From Inquilinus limosus DSM 16000 (GTDB taxonomy: Bacteria > Pseudomonadota > Alphaproteobacteria > DSM-16000 > Inquilinaceae), in contig NZ_AUHM01000001.1 of assembly GCF_000423185.1 (NCBI RefSeq), positions 186,001 through 250,000 on the forward strand: a stretch of DNA of 64,000 nt, given 5' to 3'. The notes below the pieces were generated by a model. It was not told the DNA's origin. It saw only the letters and a program-made list of their open reading frames with translations, and did not search any database. Positions 17,436 through 26,507 of this stretch are shown here, in pieces. Position numbers and translations under genes: made by a program. Every line of letters begins with the position of its first letter. Position 1 is the first letter of the stretch.

Positions 17436-18710
17436 ATGACCCGCACCACCATCGCCGCGATCCGCGGCCGGCGCGTCTGGGACAGCCGGGGCCGGCCGAC
17501 GGTCGAGGCCGAGATCCGCCTCGAGGGCGGTGCCACCGGCCGCGCCATCGCCCCGGCCGGCGCCTCCACCGGATCCGGCGAGGCGCTGGACCGGCGCGAC
17601 GGCGGCGCGGCCTTCGGTGGCCATGACGTGCAGGGCGCGATCGCCGCGGTCAACGGCGAAATCGCCCGCGCCCTGACCGGGTTCGACGCCGCCGACCAGG
17701 CCGGGCTGGACCGGGTGCTGATCGATCTGGACGGCACCCCGGACAAGGCGCGGTTGGGCGGCAACGCCACCATCGCCGTGTCGATGGCCGCGGCCCACGC
17801 CGCCGCTTCCGCCGCCGGCCTGCCGCTGTGGCACCATCTCGGCGGCGAGGACGCCGCCCTGCTGCCGCTGCCCGAGATCCAGATCTTCGGCGGCGGCGCC
17901 CATGCCGGGCGGCGGCTGGACGTGCAGGACTTCCTGGTGGTCTGCCCCGGCGCCGGCAGCTTCGCCGAGGCGCTGGACTGGACCGCCGAGATCTACCGCG
18001 CCGCCGGATCGCTGATGGCCGAGGCCGGCAAGCTGCACGGCGTCGCCGACGAGGGCGGCTTCTGGCCCGATTTCGCCGATGCGGCCGAAGCGCTGGACAT
18101 GCTGGTCCGCGCCGTCGAGAAGGCCGGCCGCCGTCCGGGCGAGGAGGTGGCGATCGCGCTCGATATCGCCGCCTCGGAATTCGGCCGCCACGGCCGCTAC
18201 CGCTTCGAGGGTCGGGACCTGGACACCGGCCAGATGGTCGAGCTGGTGGCCGGCTGGACCCGGCGCTGGCCGATCGTCTCGGTCGAGGACCCGGTGGCGG
18301 AGGACGACGCCGCCGGCTTCCGTGCGATCACCGCGGCGATCGGCGACCGGGTGCAGGTGGTCGGCGACGACTTCCTGGTCACCGATGCCGGGCGTGTGCG
18401 CGACGCCGCCGTGGCCAAGGCCTGCACCACCGTGCTGATCAAGCCGAACCAGCGCGGCACCCTGACCGAGGCGAAGGCGGCCTGGGAGACGGCGCGGCTG
18501 GCCGGCCTGGGCGGCATCGTCTCCGCCCGTTCGGGCGAGAGCGAGGACACCACCATCGTCGACCTCGCCGTCGGCTGGGGCGTCGGCCAGCTCAAGGTCG
18601 GATCCTTCGCCCGGTCGGAGCGGATGGCGAAGTGGAACGCGGCGCTGAGGGTCGAGGAGGCGCTGGGCCTCCGCGCCCGCTTCGCCGGGCGAAGCGTCTT
18701 GCGCGGGTGA
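17436..18710 (+). CDS. Enolase-superfamily paralogue with altered active-site residues
   Basis: A 424-residue protein colinear with bacterial enolase over its full length: RRVWDSRGRPTVEAEI, GASTGSGEALDRRDGG, GGGAHAGRRLDVQDF (His156), VADEGG (Glu206), ALDIAASEF, SVEDPVAED, VGDDFLVTD, LIKPNQRGTLTEA and QLKVGSFARSERMAKWN. Two substitutions stand out. The Glu of the QEF motif is Asp165, and the His of the SHRSGETED motif is Ala364 (SARSGESED). True enolases keep both. The metal ligands and catalytic Lys residues remain, so it is probably an enzyme with a different or reduced activity. The housekeeping enolase is not in this window. Confidence 0.8.
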   Translation: MTRTTIAAIRGRRVWDSRGRPTVEAEIRLEGGATGRAIAPAGASTGSGEALDRRDGGAAFGGHDVQGAIAAVNGEIARALTGFDAADQAGLDRVLIDLDGTPDKARLGGNATIAVSMAAAHAAASAAGLPLWHHLGGEDAALLPLPEIQIFGGGAHAGRRLDVQDFLVVCPGAGSFAEALDWTAEIYRAAGSLMAEAGKLHGVADEGGFWPDFADAAEALDMLVRAVEKAGRRPGEEVAIALDIAASEFGRHGRYRFEGRDLDTGQMVELVAGWTRRWPIVSVEDPVAEDDAAGFRAITAAIGDRVQVVGDDFLVTDAGRVRDAAVAKACTTVLIKPNQRGTLTEAKAAWETARLAGLGGIVSARSGESEDTTIVDLAVGWGVGQLKVGSFARSERMAKWNAALRVEEALGLRARFAGRSVLRG

Positions 18711-18753
18711 CCCCTTCCGGGGTGTTCTGCCCGTCCCGTAACCGGATGAGTCC

Positions 18754-20106
18754 ATGAGCTTCGACCTCGCCTCGATCGACCTGCGCATCCTCGGCCTCGT
18801 CATCCTCGGTCTCACCGCCCTGACCCTGCTGGTGGCGCTGTTCCGCCGGCCGAGGCCGGACTTCGCCCCCCTGACCGGCGCGATCGAGGACCTGCGCCGC
18901 GACCTGGCCCGGGTGGAGCAGGAGCTGCAGACCTCGGAGCGGCGCATCGAGGCCTCGGCCGAGGCGCGGGACAGCCGGCAGCGGCAGGAGATCGCGTCGT
19001 CGCTGCGCCACACTGGCGAGACCCTGGCCGGCGCCATGAAGGCGATCGGCGAGACGCAGCAGACCCGGCTCGACACCGTCGCCGCCCGGCTGCAGGCCCT
19101 GTCCGAGTCGATGGCGCAGAGCCAGGACCGGCTGCGCGAGCGGCTGGACCAGAACCTGCAGTCGCTGCGGAAGGAGAACGAGGCGAAGCTGGAGCAGATG
19201 CGCGCCACCGTCGACGAGAAGCTGCAGGCGACGCTGGAGGCGCGGCTGCAGTCCCAGTTCCAGACCGTCAGCGAGCGGCTGGAGCGGGTGCATCAGGGCC
19301 TGGGCGAGATGCAGGTTCTGGCCGGCGGCGTCGGCGACCTGAAGAAGATGCTGTCCGGCGTGAAGACCCGCGGCACCTTCGGCGAGGAGCAGTTGGACGC
19401 CTTGCTGGAGCAGGTGCTGACCGAGGACCAGCTGGTGCGCAACGCCCGGCCGCGGGCGGATTCGACCGAGACGGTGGAGTTCGCCATCCGCCTGCCCGAG
19501 GGCGTGCTGCTGCCGATCGACAGCAAGTTCCCGCAGGAGGATTACGAGCGGCTGATCCAGGCGGTCGAGGCCGGCGACGCCGAGGCCGCGGCCAAGGCCG
19601 GCACGGCGCTGGAGCGGCGGATGCGCGACGAGGCCAAGCGCATCGCCACCAAATACATCTGCCCGCCGACCACCACCGACTTCGCCGTGCTGTTCGTGCC
19701 GACCGAGGGGCTGTTCGCCGAGGTGCTGCGCCGCCCGGGCCTGCGCGAATCGATCCGCGAGCAGCACCGCGTCACCATCCTCGGGCCCACCACGCTGGGC
19801 GCCTTCCTGTCCAGCCTGCGCATGGGTTTCCGTACCCTGGCGATCCAGGAGAAATCGGCCGAGATCTGGCAGGTGCTGGGCGCGGTGAAGACCGAGTTCC
19901 GGACCTATGGCGAGCTGATGGCCAAGGTCGAGAAGAAGCTGCAGGAGGGGCAGAACGTGATCCACCAGATCGGCGTCCGCAGCCGCGCCATCCACCGCAA
20001 GCTGCGCGAGGTGGAGGAGCTGCCGATGGACCGGGCCGCGCCGATCCTGGAGCTCGACGCGCCCGAGGCGGAGATGCCCGCCCCGGCGGAAGAAGACACG
20101 CCATAG
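18754..20106 (+). CDS. rmuC: DNA recombination protein RmuC homologue
   Basis: A 450-residue protein with an N-terminal transmembrane helix (ILGLVILGLTALTLLVALF), a long coiled-coil region from about 40 to 190 rich in Leu, Glu and Gln heptads, and the RmuC nuclease-like domain. The domain is identified by GTFGEEQLDALLEQVLTEDQ, LPIDSKFPQEDYERL, FVPTEGLFAEVL and ILGPTTLGAFLSSLRMGFRT. In E. coli RmuC limits inversions at short repeats. A 5-bp hairpin, ACCCC/GGGGT, at about 18709-18722 separates it from the enolase-like gene. Confidence 0.92.
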   Translation: MSFDLASIDLRILGLVILGLTALTLLVALFRRPRPDFAPLTGAIEDLRRDLARVEQELQTSERRIEASAEARDSRQRQEIASSLRHTGETLAGAMKAIGETQQTRLDTVAARLQALSESMAQSQDRLRERLDQNLQSLRKENEAKLEQMRATVDEKLQATLEARLQSQFQTVSERLERVHQGLGEMQVLAGGVGDLKKMLSGVKTRGTFGEEQLDALLEQVLTEDQLVRNARPRADSTETVEFAIRLPEGVLLPIDSKFPQEDYERLIQAVEAGDAEAAAKAGTALERRMRDEAKRIATKYICPPTTTDFAVLFVPTEGLFAEVLRRPGLRESIREQHRVTILGPTTLGAFLSSLRMGFRTLAIQEKSAEIWQVLGAVKTEFRTYGELMAKVEKKLQEGQNVIHQIGVRSRAIHRKLREVEELPMDRAAPILELDAPEAEMPAPAEEDTP

Positions 20107-20180
20107 CCCTGTTGCATCGGAAGGCCGCGGGCCCTATCCAGTCATCATTCATCCGACAATAGGTCGAGAGAGGAAACCAG

Positions 20181-21620
20181 ATGAGCGTCCACGCCAACTA
20201 CATCGCCGGGTCCTGGGTCGAGGGCCCGGACGCGTCGAAGAACGTGAACCCGTCGGACCTGTCGGACGTGATCGGCGAATATGCCCGCGCCGACCGCGCC
20301 CAGGCGGAGCAGGCGATCGCCGCGGCCCGCGCCGCCTTTCCCAAGTGGTCGATGACCACGCTGCAGGAGCGGCACGACCTCCTGGACAAAATCGGCAACA
20401 CCATCCTGGCGCGGAAGGAGGAGCTCGGCCGCCTGCTCTCCCGCGAGGAGGGCAAGACCCTGCCCGAGGGCATCGGCGAGGCCGCCCGCGCCGGCCAGAT
20501 CTTCAAGTTCTTCGCCGGCGAGGTGCTGCGCATCCAGGGCGAGAAGCTGGCCTCGGTCCGCCCCGGCATCGATGTCGAGATCACGCGTGAGCCGATCGGC
20601 GTCATCGGCCTGATCACGCCCTGGAACTTCCCGATCGCGATCCCGGCCTGGAAGATCGCCCCGGCGCTGGCCTTCGGCAACTGCGTCGTGTTCAAGCCGG
20701 CCGATCTGGTGCCGGGCAGCGCCTGGGCCCTGTCGCAGATCATCGTCGACGCCGGCGTGCCGGAGGGCGTGTTCAACCTGGTGATGGGCCGCGGCTCGGT
20801 GGTCGGCGAGGCCTTCGTCGCCAGCAAGGACGTCGACGCCATCAGCTTTACCGGGTCGGTCGCGACCGGCCGCGGCATCGCCGTGCGCTGCGCCGAGATC
20901 GGCAAGAAGGTGCAGCTCGAGATGGGCGGCAAGAACCCGATGGTCGTGCTCGACGACGCGGACCTCAACACCGCCGTCGCCGCCGCGGCCAACAGCGCCT
21001 TCTTCTCCACCGGCCAGCGCTGCACCGCCTCCTCGCGCCTGATCGTGACCGAGGGCATCCATGACCGCTTCGTCGCGGCGATGGTCGAGAAGATCAAGGC
21101 GCTGAAGGTCGACCACGCGCTGAAGCAGGGCACCGACATCGGCCCGGTGGTGGACCAAAGCCAGCTGGACCAGGACCTGCGCTACATCGACATCGGCGTG
21201 AAGGAAGGCGCCAAGCTGGCGGTGGGCGGCGAGCGGTTGAACCGCGAGACCGAGGGCTACTTCCTGTCCCCGGCGCTGTTCACCGAGACCACCAACGACA
21301 TGCGGATCAACCGCGAGGAGATCTTCGGGCCGGTCGCCACGGTGATCCGGGTCAAGGACTACGAGCAGGCGCTGGCGACGGCGAACGACACGGAGTTCGG
21401 CCTGTCCGCCGGCATCGCCACCTCGAGCCTGAAGCACGCCAGCCACTTCAAGCGGGCCAGCCAGGCCGGCATGGTGATGGTGAACCTGCCGACGGCGGGC
21501 GTGGACTACCACGTGCCGTTCGGCGGCCGGAAGGGCTCCAGCTACGGCCCGCGCGAGCAGGGCCGCTACGCCGCGGAGTTCTACACCGTGGTCAAGACCG
21601 CCTACACCTTCCCGGTCTGA
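20181..21620 (+). CDS. Aldehyde dehydrogenase, 2-oxoglutarate-semialdehyde (2,5-dioxovalerate) type
   Basis: A 479-residue NAD(P)-dependent aldehyde dehydrogenase with ITPWNFPIAIPAWK, VVFKPA, ISFTGSVATG, catalytic Glu in LEMGGKNP and catalytic Cys in FSTGQRCTASSR. The sequence follows B. subtilis YcbD closely enough by eye (MGGKNPMVV, GQRCTASSRLIV, AGVDYHVPFGG) to suggest oxidation of 2-oxoglutarate semialdehyde. That would be the final step of the non-phosphorylative sugar-acid route served by genes at 9336-15946. Assignment to that pathway is inferred. Confidence 0.8.
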   Translation: MSVHANYIAGSWVEGPDASKNVNPSDLSDVIGEYARADRAQAEQAIAAARAAFPKWSMTTLQERHDLLDKIGNTILARKEELGRLLSREEGKTLPEGIGEAARAGQIFKFFAGEVLRIQGEKLASVRPGIDVEITREPIGVIGLITPWNFPIAIPAWKIAPALAFGNCVVFKPADLVPGSAWALSQIIVDAGVPEGVFNLVMGRGSVVGEAFVASKDVDAISFTGSVATGRGIAVRCAEIGKKVQLEMGGKNPMVVLDDADLNTAVAAAANSAFFSTGQRCTASSRLIVTEGIHDRFVAAMVEKIKALKVDHALKQGTDIGPVVDQSQLDQDLRYIDIGVKEGAKLAVGGERLNRETEGYFLSPALFTETTNDMRINREEIFGPVATVIRVKDYEQALATANDTEFGLSAGIATSSLKHASHFKRASQAGMVMVNLPTAGVDYHVPFGGRKGSSYGPREQGRYAAEFYTVVKTAYTFPV

Positions 21621-21641
21621 TCGGTCCAAAGCGAAGCGAGG

Positions 21642-21672
21642 AAGGGCCCGGCCGGCGACGGCCGGGCCTTTT
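21642..21672 (+). terminator. Rho-independent terminator after the aldehyde dehydrogenase
   Basis: GGCCCGGCC at 21645-21653 pairs with GGCCGGGCC at 21660-21668, followed by TTTT. AAG/CTT pairing extends the stem to about 12 bp. It lies 20 bp after the stop codon. Confidence 0.85.
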
Positions 21673-21729
21673 CGTTGGATCGATGCATCGCATCGCGGGT
21701 CGACGCGCGTCCGGCTTGCCCCGGACAGA

Positions 21730-21754
21730 ACCTGTACATATCTTATGGACAGGT
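21730..21754. promoter_or_regulatory. Imperfect palindrome, candidate VapBC operator
   Basis: ACCTGTACATA at 21730-21740 and TATGGACAGGT at 21744-21754 form 11-bp arms with a single mismatch and a 3-nt spacer. The site is 20 bp upstream of the antitoxin ATG and covers the likely promoter, as expected for TA autoregulation. Confidence 0.65.
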
Positions 21755-21774
21755 GGCCAGAAAAGGCGTGCATC

Positions 21775-22026
21775 ATGGCAAAGACGATCGGTGCGGCCGA
21801 GTTCAAGGCGGCGTGCCTGCGCGTGATCGACGACATGAACCGCGACCAGGAGCCGGTCGTGATCACGAAACGAGGCAAGCCGGTCGCTATGCTGACCCCC
21901 GTCAGGGAGCCGGGGGCGCGACGCAGCATCATTGGCGCGATGCGAGGCACTGTCCTGCGTTTCGACGATCCCTTCGGCCCGGCTGTGGATCCGGACGAGT
22001 GGAACGCGGCGCGCGATGCTGATTGA
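21775..22026 (+). CDS. VapB/Phd-type antitoxin of a PIN-domain TA pair
   Basis: An 83-residue protein, MAKTIGAAEFKAACLRVIDD, then EPVVITKRGKPVAMLTPVRE, the Phd/YefM-like DNA-binding fold. The tail (GTVLRFDDPFGPAVDPDEWN) is of the form that binds PIN toxins. It overlaps the toxin gene by 11 bp. The extension from an upstream ATG at 21745 is rejected because that codon lies inside the palindromic operator. Confidence 0.85.
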   Translation: MAKTIGAAEFKAACLRVIDDMNRDQEPVVITKRGKPVAMLTPVREPGARRSIIGAMRGTVLRFDDPFGPAVDPDEWNAARDAD

Positions 22027-22426
22027 CACGCATGTCCTGATCTGGGCGGTCCAGGACGACATCCGGCTGGGTAAGCAAGCCCGGCGGGCGATCGACGCGG
22101 CGGCCGAAGCCGATTCGCTTCATGTCTCCGCCATCACGCCCTGGGAGATCGCCATGCTGGCGCAGAAGGGCCGCGTGACGCTGGGCATGGAGGTTGGGGC
22201 GTGGGTCGATCAGGCTCTCGCCCTGCCGGGCGTGCGGCTGACGCCCCTGCTGCCGGCCATCGCGATCGACAGCGTCCGGCTTCCGGGTGATCTGCATGGA
22301 GACCCGGCCGACAGGATCATCATCGCGTCCGCACGACACGTCGGCGCGCCCGTGCTGACGGCCGACAAGGCCATTCTGCGCTATGGCGCGGCAGGTTTTG
22401 TGGGCGTGCAGGACGCGGCCGAGTAG
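22016..22426 (+). CDS. PIN-domain RNase toxin (VapC-like)
   Basis: A 136-residue PIN protein: MLIDTHVLIWAVQDD gives the first catalytic Asp, AITPWEIAMLAQKGR the Glu, and LHGDPADRIIIASAR with VLTADKAILRYG the further acidic residues. The WEIAMLAQKGR form belongs to the subgroup paired with Phd/YefM-type antitoxins. VapC toxins cut structured RNA such as initiator tRNA or the sarcin-ricin loop. It ends 12 bp before the convergent rtcR gene, so an RNA-cleaving toxin sits next to an RNA-repair locus. Confidence 0.88.
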   Translation: MLIDTHVLIWAVQDDIRLGKQARRAIDAAAEADSLHVSAITPWEIAMLAQKGRVTLGMEVGAWVDQALALPGVRLTPLLPAIAIDSVRLPGDLHGDPADRIIIASARHVGAPVLTADKAILRYGAAGFVGVQDAAE

Positions 22427-22438
22427 CGATCCTTCCCG

Positions 22439-24040
<1,602 letters not shown>

Positions 24041-24078
24041 GATCTTTTCCTCGTTATTGAGGGCCCATGCCCCTTGTC

Positions 24079-24161
24079 GTCATGGCGAGGCGCACAGCGC
24101 CGTGGCCATCCAGGAGGCCGGTGCCGCTGGATGGCCACGCCCCTTCGGGGCTCGCCATGAC
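24079..24161. repeat. Dispersed palindromic repeat, family A, copy 2 (inverted relative to copy 1)
   Basis: GTCATGGCGAGGCGCACAGC opens and CCCCTTCGGGGCTCGCCATG closes, with GTGGCCATCC and GGATGGCC inside. Its orientation is opposite to copies at 9232 and 63613. It lies within the rtcR-rsr regulatory gap, 38 bp after the rtcR start and 25 bp before the palindromic activator-site candidate. Confidence 0.85.
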
Positions 24162-24186
24162 GGGCCATTCTTGGGTCGTCGATCTT

Positions 24187-24218
24187 ATCCTACAAGATAA
24201 ACCTCGATCTTGTAGGAT
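24187..24218. promoter_or_regulatory. Perfect 12-bp inverted repeat, candidate RtcR upstream activating site
   Basis: ATCCTACAAGAT at 24187-24198 and ATCTTGTAGGAT at 24207-24218 are exact reverse complements, spaced by 8 nt. The site is about 110-145 bp upstream of the sigma-54 -24 element, the normal distance for an enhancer-binding activator. An AT-rich tract (24268-24300) lies between it and the promoter and could allow bending. RtcR binding is inferred from position. Confidence 0.75.
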
Positions 24219-24330
24219 CGTCTTTCACCATCATGATCGATCGGACGAAGCGCGTAAATCGCAGCCTGAAAATTTTTTATCCTTCAATTTCAATACACTA
24301 TCCGAATTCAGCCGATCGCCCGTCCGGAGT

Positions 24331-24346
24331 TGGCACGCGCTTCGCT
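24331..24346 (+). promoter_or_regulatory. Sigma-54 (RpoN) -24/-12 promoter of the RNA-repair operon
   Basis: TGGCACG (24331-24337), four nucleotides, then TCGCT (24342-24346) match the RpoN consensus TGGCACG-N4-TTGCW with one substitution in the -12 element. The expected transcript start is near 24357, giving a short leader of about 20 nt before the rsr ATG at 24379. The divergent sigma-54 activator gene makes this assignment strong. Confidence 0.85.
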
Positions 24347-24378
24347 TATGGAAGGGCGCACACCGAAGGATGACGATC

Positions 24379-25938
24379 ATGGCAAACAAATCCGTGTTTG
24401 CTTCGCTGATGGGAAGGCTGCTTCCGCGCAGCGACGCCGTGAACCACGAGGGGGCCCAGGCCTACGCCCTGACGCCGCGCCACGCGCTGGCGCAGCTGGC
24501 GGCGACCGGGACGCTCCACCGGACGTTCTACGCCGATGCGCGGGAGCAGCTGGACCAGGTGCTCGCCCTCGCCCGCGAGGTCGAGCCCGGTTTCATCGCC
24601 CGCACCGCGGTCCATGCCCGCGAGCGGGGGCACATGAAGGACATGCCGGCTTTGCTGGTTGCCCTTCTGTCCACCCTCGAGACGCCCGATTTCGCGCCGG
24701 CCTTCCGGCGCGTGGTCGACAACGGCCGCATGCTGCGCAGCTTCGTGCAGATCATGCGGTCGGGCGCCGTGGGGCGGAAGTCGCTGGGCACCCGGCCGAA
24801 GCGGCTGGTGCAGGCGTGGCTGGAGCAGGCCTCGGACGTCGAGATCATGCGGGCGGCGGTGGGGCAGGCCCCCTCGCTGGCCGACGTGGTCAAGATGGTC
24901 CACCCGAAGCCGGCGGATCCGTCGCGCCAGGCGCTGTATGGCTGGCTGATCGGCCGGCCCTATGACGCCGCGGCGCTGCCGGAGGTCGTGCGGGCCTTCG
25001 AGGCCTTCAAGCGCGACCCGTCCGCGCCGGTGCCGGACGTGCCCTTCCAGATGCTGACGGCGCTGCCGCTGACGCGGGAGCACTGGGCGGCGATCGGGGA
25101 GAAGGCCGGCTGGCACATGCTGCGGATGAACCTGAACACCTTCGCGCGCCACGGCGTGTTCGAGGTGGACGGGTTCGCCGAGCGGGTGGCGGCGCGGCTG
25201 CGCGACCCGGAGGCGATCCGGCGGGCCCGGGTGTTCCCGTACCAGCTGATGGCGGCCTACGCCATGGCGGAGGCGGGAGTGCCGGCGGCGGTGCGCGAGG
25301 CGCTGCAGGACGCGATGGAGGTCGCGGTCGGCAACGTCCCGGCGCTGCCCGGCCGGGTGGTGGTCTGCCCCGACGTGTCGGGGTCGATGGGCTCCCCGGT
25401 CACCGGCTACCGCGGCGGCGGGACGACGGCGGTGCGCTGCATCGACGTCGCCGCGCTGGTGGCGGCGGCGGTGCTGCGGGCCAACCGGTCGGCCAGGGTC
25501 ATCCCGTTCGAGCAGCGGGTGGTCGAGATCGACCTCAACCCGCGCGATTCGGTGATGACCAATGCGCGGAAGCTGGCCGCCATCGGCGGCGGCGGCACCA
25601 ACTGCTCGGCCCCGGTCGAGCGGCTAGTGGCGGAGCGCGCTTCGGTCGATCTCGTCGTCTTCGTCTCGGACAACCAGTCCTGGGTCGATGCGGCGAAGCA
25701 CCGGCACCAGGGCACCGGGCTGATGCAGGCCTGGGCCCGGCTGAAGGAGCGCAATCCGGAGGCCAGGCTGGTCTGCATCGACATCCAGCCCTACGCCACG
25801 ACGCAGGCGCAGGAGCGGGCGGACATCCTCAACGTCGGGGGCTTCTCCGACGCGGTGTTCGACGCGATCGCCGCCTTCGCCGAGGCCGGGTCGGGCGCGG
25901 ACCGCTGGGTCGACGAGATCGAGCGGATCGTGCTCTGA
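24379..25938 (+). CDS. rsr: TROVE-domain Ro60/Rsr RNA-binding protein
   Basis: A 519-residue Ro60 orthologue. The N-terminal TROVE ring is recognised by GAQAYALTPRHALAQLAATG, ARERGHMKDMPALLVALLS, MLRSFVQIMRSGAVGRKSLG and MLRMNLNTFARHGVF. A C-terminal von Willebrand A domain has the MIDAS residues in CPDVSGSMGS (about residue 331) and GGGGTNCSAP. Ro60 proteins bind Y RNAs and misfolded or damaged RNAs. ATG 24379 is chosen because GAAGGA at 24365-24370 has ideal spacing; an upstream ATG at 24370 overlaps that site. The six-unit Y-RNA-like array begins 42 bp after its stop. Confidence 0.95.
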   Translation: MANKSVFASLMGRLLPRSDAVNHEGAQAYALTPRHALAQLAATGTLHRTFYADAREQLDQVLALAREVEPGFIARTAVHARERGHMKDMPALLVALLSTLETPDFAPAFRRVVDNGRMLRSFVQIMRSGAVGRKSLGTRPKRLVQAWLEQASDVEIMRAAVGQAPSLADVVKMVHPKPADPSRQALYGWLIGRPYDAAALPEVVRAFEAFKRDPSAPVPDVPFQMLTALPLTREHWAAIGEKAGWHMLRMNLNTFARHGVFEVDGFAERVAARLRDPEAIRRARVFPYQLMAAYAMAEAGVPAAVREALQDAMEVAVGNVPALPGRVVVCPDVSGSMGSPVTGYRGGGTTAVRCIDVAALVAAAVLRANRSARVIPFEQRVVEIDLNPRDSVMTNARKLAAIGGGGTNCSAPVERLVAERASVDLVVFVSDNQSWVDAAKHRHQGTGLMQAWARLKERNPEARLVCIDIQPYATTQAQERADILNVGGFSDAVFDAIAAFAEAGSGADRWVDEIERIVL

Positions 25939-25980
25939 CGGATCGGGGCCGGGCGTCCGGGAGACCGGGCGTCCGGCCTC

Positions 25981-26095
25981 GGCTGGGAGGAATGCCGTCG
26001 GGACTCCATCGGACCCCGCAGGCGGGCCGGGCAACCGGCTGCGCACGGGGCGCCGCTTCGGCGGCGTTGTCCCGGCACCCCTCGTCCTCCCGGTT
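25981..26095 (+). ncRNA. Y-RNA-like unit 0
   Basis: The outer stem is GGGAGGA (25985-25991) with TCCTCCC (26085-26091), extended by one C-G and three G-U pairs to 25981/26095. Loop strands are ATGCC (25992-25996) and ACCCCTCG (26077-26084). The inner stem is GTCGGGAC (25997-26004) with GTCCCGGC (26069-26076). The enclosed domain carries two capped hairpins, a GCAA tetraloop at 26031-26034 and a TTCG tetraloop at 26057-26060. No T-loop is visible, so it is the least tRNA-like unit. Confidence 0.8.
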
Positions 26096-26099
26096 GGAT

Positions 26100-26210
26100 C
26101 CATGGCGAATGCAGTGCGGGAGTACATCCACCTCCAGAGCGTGGCGTGCCGGAAACACGCCTCCGACCCCGCGTCGGAAGCTCGCCTCTCGCACACCTTC
26201 GTCGCCATGG
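26100..26210 (+). ncRNA. Y-RNA-like unit 1
   Basis: The outer stem is CCATGGCGA (26100-26108) with TCGCCATGG (26202-26210), 9 bp. Loop strands are ATGCA (26109-26113) and ACCTTCG (26195-26201). The inner stem is GTGCGGGAG (26114-26122) with CTCTCGCAC (26186-26194). Inside, GAGC (26137-26140) can pair with GCTC (26180-26183), like a D-stem read in permuted order. It encloses two adjacent hairpins, 26143-26161 (6 bp, 7-nt loop) and 26162-26178 (6 bp, 5-nt loop), in the places of T-arm and acceptor. Confidence 0.82.
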
Positions 26211-26223
26211 CCGATCGTGTTTC

Positions 26224-26341
26224 GTGACGAATGCCGGCGGAACTCCGTCTGTCGCGGGTTCGAGTCCCGTCGGGTCCACCATTCCACCGGGGGCCTGTAG
26301 CTCAGAGGTAGAGCAATGGGTTCGCCACCCCTCGTCGTCAC
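26224..26341 (+). ncRNA. Y-RNA-like unit 2 with permuted tRNA-like domain
   Basis: The outer stem is GTGACGA (26224-26230) with TCGTCAC (26335-26341). Loop strands are ATGCC and ACCCCTCG (26327-26334). The inner stem is 26236-26245 with 26318-26326, 9 bp with G26240 bulged. The domain runs T-arm (26254-26270, loop TTCGAGT), acceptor 3' strand CGGGTCC (26271-26277), a 13-nt loop starting ACCA, acceptor 5' strand GGGCCTG (26291-26297), TA, then D-arm GCTC-AGAGGTA-GAGC (26300-26314). All seven acceptor pairs form, two of them G-U. Confidence 0.9.
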
Positions 26342-26350
26342 ACCCCTCGC

Positions 26351-26477
26351 GCGGCGAATGCTCGCGGGATTCCATGGTAGGAGCGCCCGCTGCAAGGCGG
26401 GAGGTCGGCGGTTCGAATCCGCCCCGGCCGCAAGGCCGGTAGCCCAGCAAGATGATCTCGCAAACCCTCGTCGCCGC
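26351..26477 (+). ncRNA. Y-RNA-like unit 3 with permuted tRNA-like domain, acceptor capped by GCAA
   Basis: The outer stem is GCGGCGA (26351-26357) with TCGCCGC (26471-26477). The inner stem is GCGGGATT (26364-26371) with GATCTCGC (26454-26461). The domain opens in the D-loop: ATGGTA and GAGC (26381-26384), anticodon-like stem CCCGC/GCGGG (26386-26401, loop TGCAAG), variable AGGTC, T-arm GGCGG-TTCGAAT-CCGCC (26407-26423), acceptor CCGGCC-GCAA-GGCCGG (26424-26439), then TA and GCCC (26442-26445), which pairs with GAGC at three of four positions. Confidence 0.9.
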
Positions 26478-26507
26478 ACCCTCAACCGTTTGAAAGGACC
26501 ACAGATC

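Noticed and set aside
26291-26332. A 5' tRNA half with an Ala-type CGC anticodon loop (TTCGCCA at 26321-26327)
   Set aside because: The supposed anticodon stem has a mismatch, and GGGTTCGCC pairs much better with 26236-26245 as the unit 2 inner stem. The CCCCTCG that follows is the conserved internal loop.
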